Source of the DNA: an uncultured bacterium
GTDB lineage: Bacteria > Hydrogenedentota > Hydrogenedentia > Hydrogenedentales > CAITNO01
Reading direction: 5' to 3'
Assembly (NCBI GenBank): GCA_937923585.1
Contig: CALDSM010000225.1
Span: forward strand, 1 to 7,320
DNA: 7,320 nt
Shown: positions 6,423 to 7,320 of the stretch, in pieces
Layout of the letters: each line of letters opens with the position of its first letter
Position numbering within the stretch: the stretch's first letter is position 1
The notes under the pieces: generated by a model
Database searches by the model: none
What the model saw: only the letters and a program-made list of their open reading frames with translations
Told to the model about the DNA's origin: nothing
Made by a program: the position numbers and the translations under genes

Positions 6423-6439
6423 TGTTGGCGCTTCCTTCC
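6423..6439 (-). promoter_or_regulatory. Ribosome binding site of the SGNH gene
   Basis: Read on the minus strand, GGAAGGAAG precedes the ATG at 6422, with AGGAAG ending 8 bases before it. This supports the chosen start, which also opens a signal peptide. Confidence 0.55.
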
Positions 6440-6547
6440 ATGCATGTTTGGTTTGAACAAAGGCTTATGCGTCATGTGAGAGCCTGACCGTGGACTCCAT
6501 GATACCCCATGTGCGTTCAAGATTGCCTGCGGGTGGGTGTGGGGGAC

Positions 6548-6567
6548 TGTGCCGTGTTCGTCCGTGC
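6548..6567. repeat. Two-unit partial copy of the 10-bp repeat
   Basis: TGTGCCGTGT and TCGTCCGTGC are two adjacent 10-base units related to the array at 5063-5102. The 13 bases GTGTTCGTCCGTG (6554-6566) are identical to 5079-5091. The copy lies in the 278-base non-coding spacer 6423-6700 between two minus-strand genes. Apart from this copy, the hairpin at 6639-6682 and the SGNH ribosome binding site, I see nothing firm in that spacer. Confidence 0.5.
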
Positions 6568-6638
6568 CACATTCCGCACGCGCTTGTCCGCGGCCCGCCC
6601 AGTTCGCAAGAACCGGTCCAAACCGGCCATCCCCCTCC

Positions 6639-6682
6639 AAAAACAGAACCGGGGTCGCAGCACGCATTGGCGCTGCGGCCCC
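6639..6682 (-). terminator. Hairpin with T-tract downstream of the C45-like gene
   Basis: Starting 18 bases past the TAA, GGGG plus CGCAGC pairs with GCTGCG plus CCCC on the minus strand (6682-6651). This is a 10-bp G-C-rich stem with one C-A mismatch and a 10-base loop. TTTTT (6643-6639) follows 7 bases after the stem. The position suits a terminator, although the T-tract is short and set back. Confidence 0.45.
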
Positions 6683-6700
6683 GGCGGCAAAGGGTCTGTC

Positions 6701-7320
6701 TTACGGCAGCAGCTGCTGCATGTCAAACACCACGGGGCTCTGATTCAAAGCCATCTGGGAGCCGACGGCGAAGCTGAAGCCGACACCCAACGAGGCTTCG
6801 CTGCACGTGTAAACCGCGTTTAACTGATTGATTGCGGCAGTGGGTGTGGGCAGTGCCACGGAGGAGTTTGCGGCAAGGGCAAAGAAGGTGCTTGCGCTGA
6901 AGTTGTCCCAAAGACTCTGGACAGCCGCCTTGTATCCCGCGCCAAGGGCCGGACTGGCCTGGTAAACCATGCCGGAAAGCGTCGGCGCAGCGGTGGTGAA
7001 ATCCCCGGACCGGTTGTAGGTGACCACCGGTGCCGCGCCGGGGGTGGACTGGATCAGCACGCCGCGCCGGTGGTTGCGCCCGTCTGCCAGCACGAAATGG
7101 CAGGCCCGTTCAACGGGGGTGGCCACAACGGCGTCCACCGCCTCATCCAGATTCAGCGCATCGTAGAGCACCGAACGGCCGAGAAACGCGCGGCCCAGAT
7201 TTGACGCGCCGACCGCGGGGCTGGACGTGTTGATTTGCTCGCTCCAGCTGAGGCCGCCCAGGTTGACCCCGGTCCGGCCGATGGTAAGTCCGGCAAAGGT
7301 CAGCAGCGTGTGCGGCACGC
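6701..7320 (-). CDS. C-terminal part of a C45/NAAA-like Ntn hydrolase or acyltransferase (partial)
   Basis: An open minus-strand frame of 206 codons runs from the window edge to a TAA at 6703-6701. Its 5' part lies outside the window; the GTG at 7318-7316 is more likely an internal Val than a start. The visible part reads HTLLTFAGLTIGRTGVNLGG, then GRAFLGRSVLYDALNLDEA and a segment with ERACHFVLADG, VLIQSTPGAAPVV and NRSGDF. A G-x-N-x-x-GL strand pair, a fl-x-R-x-vL helix, a deAv helix and an I-(E/Q)-x-(S/T)-P strand, in this order, are features of family C45 (acyl-CoA:6-aminopenicillanate acyltransferase-like) and related N-acylethanolamine amidases. The autocatalytic Cys at the beta-subunit N-terminus and the signal peptide, if any, would lie upstream and cannot be checked. 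The last 90 residues are low in charge and rich in Ala, Ser and Thr. Amide-bond hydrolysis or acyl transfer is inferred. Confidence 0.55.
   Translation of the reverse strand, partial: VPHTLLTFAGLTIGRTGVNLGGLSWSEQINTSSPAVGASNLGRAFLGRSVLYDALNLDEAVDAVVATPVERACHFVLADGRNHRRGVLIQSTPGAAPVVTYNRSGDFTTAAPTLSGMVYQASPALGAGYKAAVQSLWDNFSASTFFALAANSSVALPTPTAAINQLNAVYTCSEASLGVGFSFAVGSQMALNQSPVVFDMQQLLP

Noticed and set aside
6499..6504. TATCAT on the minus strand as a -10 element for the SGNH gene
   Set aside because: The hexamer is a good match, but no acceptable -35 lies 16-18 bases upstream and there is no extended -10 TG, so I do not call a promoter.
6611..6626. Short hairpin CCGGT/ACCGG as a second terminator after the C45-like gene
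   Set aside because: It has a 5-bp stem with a 4-base loop and no T-tract; it is probably chance in GC-rich DNA.
6419..6667. Minus-strand open frame of 82 codons upstream of the SGNH gene
   Set aside because: It crosses the likely terminator-to-leader spacer, includes the repeat copy, has no ribosome binding site and shows no protein-like pattern. Its overlap with the SGNH start looks accidental.

Overview
The window is a GC-rich, gene-dense piece of bacterial DNA. It looks like an accessory stretch from an environmental bacterium with a large set of secreted hydrolases. The mix (PIG-L deacetylase, PL11-type rhamnogalacturonan lyase, SGNH esterase, secreted phosphodiesterase, C45-like acyltransferase, most with Sec signal peptides) resembles Planctomycetota, Hydrogenedentota and Lentisphaerota genomes. 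That placement is inferred from gene content only; there is no marker gene here.

Layout. (1) Positions 1-145, minus strand: N-terminal piece of a probable GAF-type signalling protein that runs off the left edge. It is coupled by a 4-base ATGA overlap to (2), 142-1125 minus, a membrane-anchored M28-fold enzyme whose motifs match glutaminyl-peptide cyclotransferases. A good sigma70-type promoter lies at 1204-1233 on the minus strand. (3) A divergent intergenic region leads to 1387-3813 plus, an exported 808-residue protein that joins a complete PIG-L/LmbE deacetylase to a nearly complete PL11 rhamnogalacturonan lyase. (4) It converges on 3852-4871 minus, an exported PLC/GDPD-like (AIM6-like) phosphodiesterase. 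(5) The spacer 4872-5123 holds a hairpin plus T-tract terminator and a four-unit 10-bp tandem repeat. (6) 5124-6422 minus is an exported two-domain SGNH/GDSL hydrolase. (7) The spacer 6423-6700 has a second, partial copy of the repeat and another terminator-like hairpin. (8) 6701-7320 minus is the C-terminal part of a C45/NAAA-like Ntn hydrolase that runs off the right edge.

How the genes may work together: the lyase-deacetylase fusion and the SGNH hydrolase could jointly attack acetylated rhamnogalacturonan or a similar acetylated polysaccharide outside the cytoplasm. No transporter, SusC/D pair, sulfatase or regulator is visible to confirm a pectin locus, and the genes lie on different strands. 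The glutaminyl-cyclase-like and phosphodiesterase genes have no obvious link to it. The most interesting observations are the PIG-L::PL11 fusion, the 10-bp tandem repeat family in 3' intergenic positions, and an SGNH protein in which the usual Asp of the Asp-x-x-His block is Ser.
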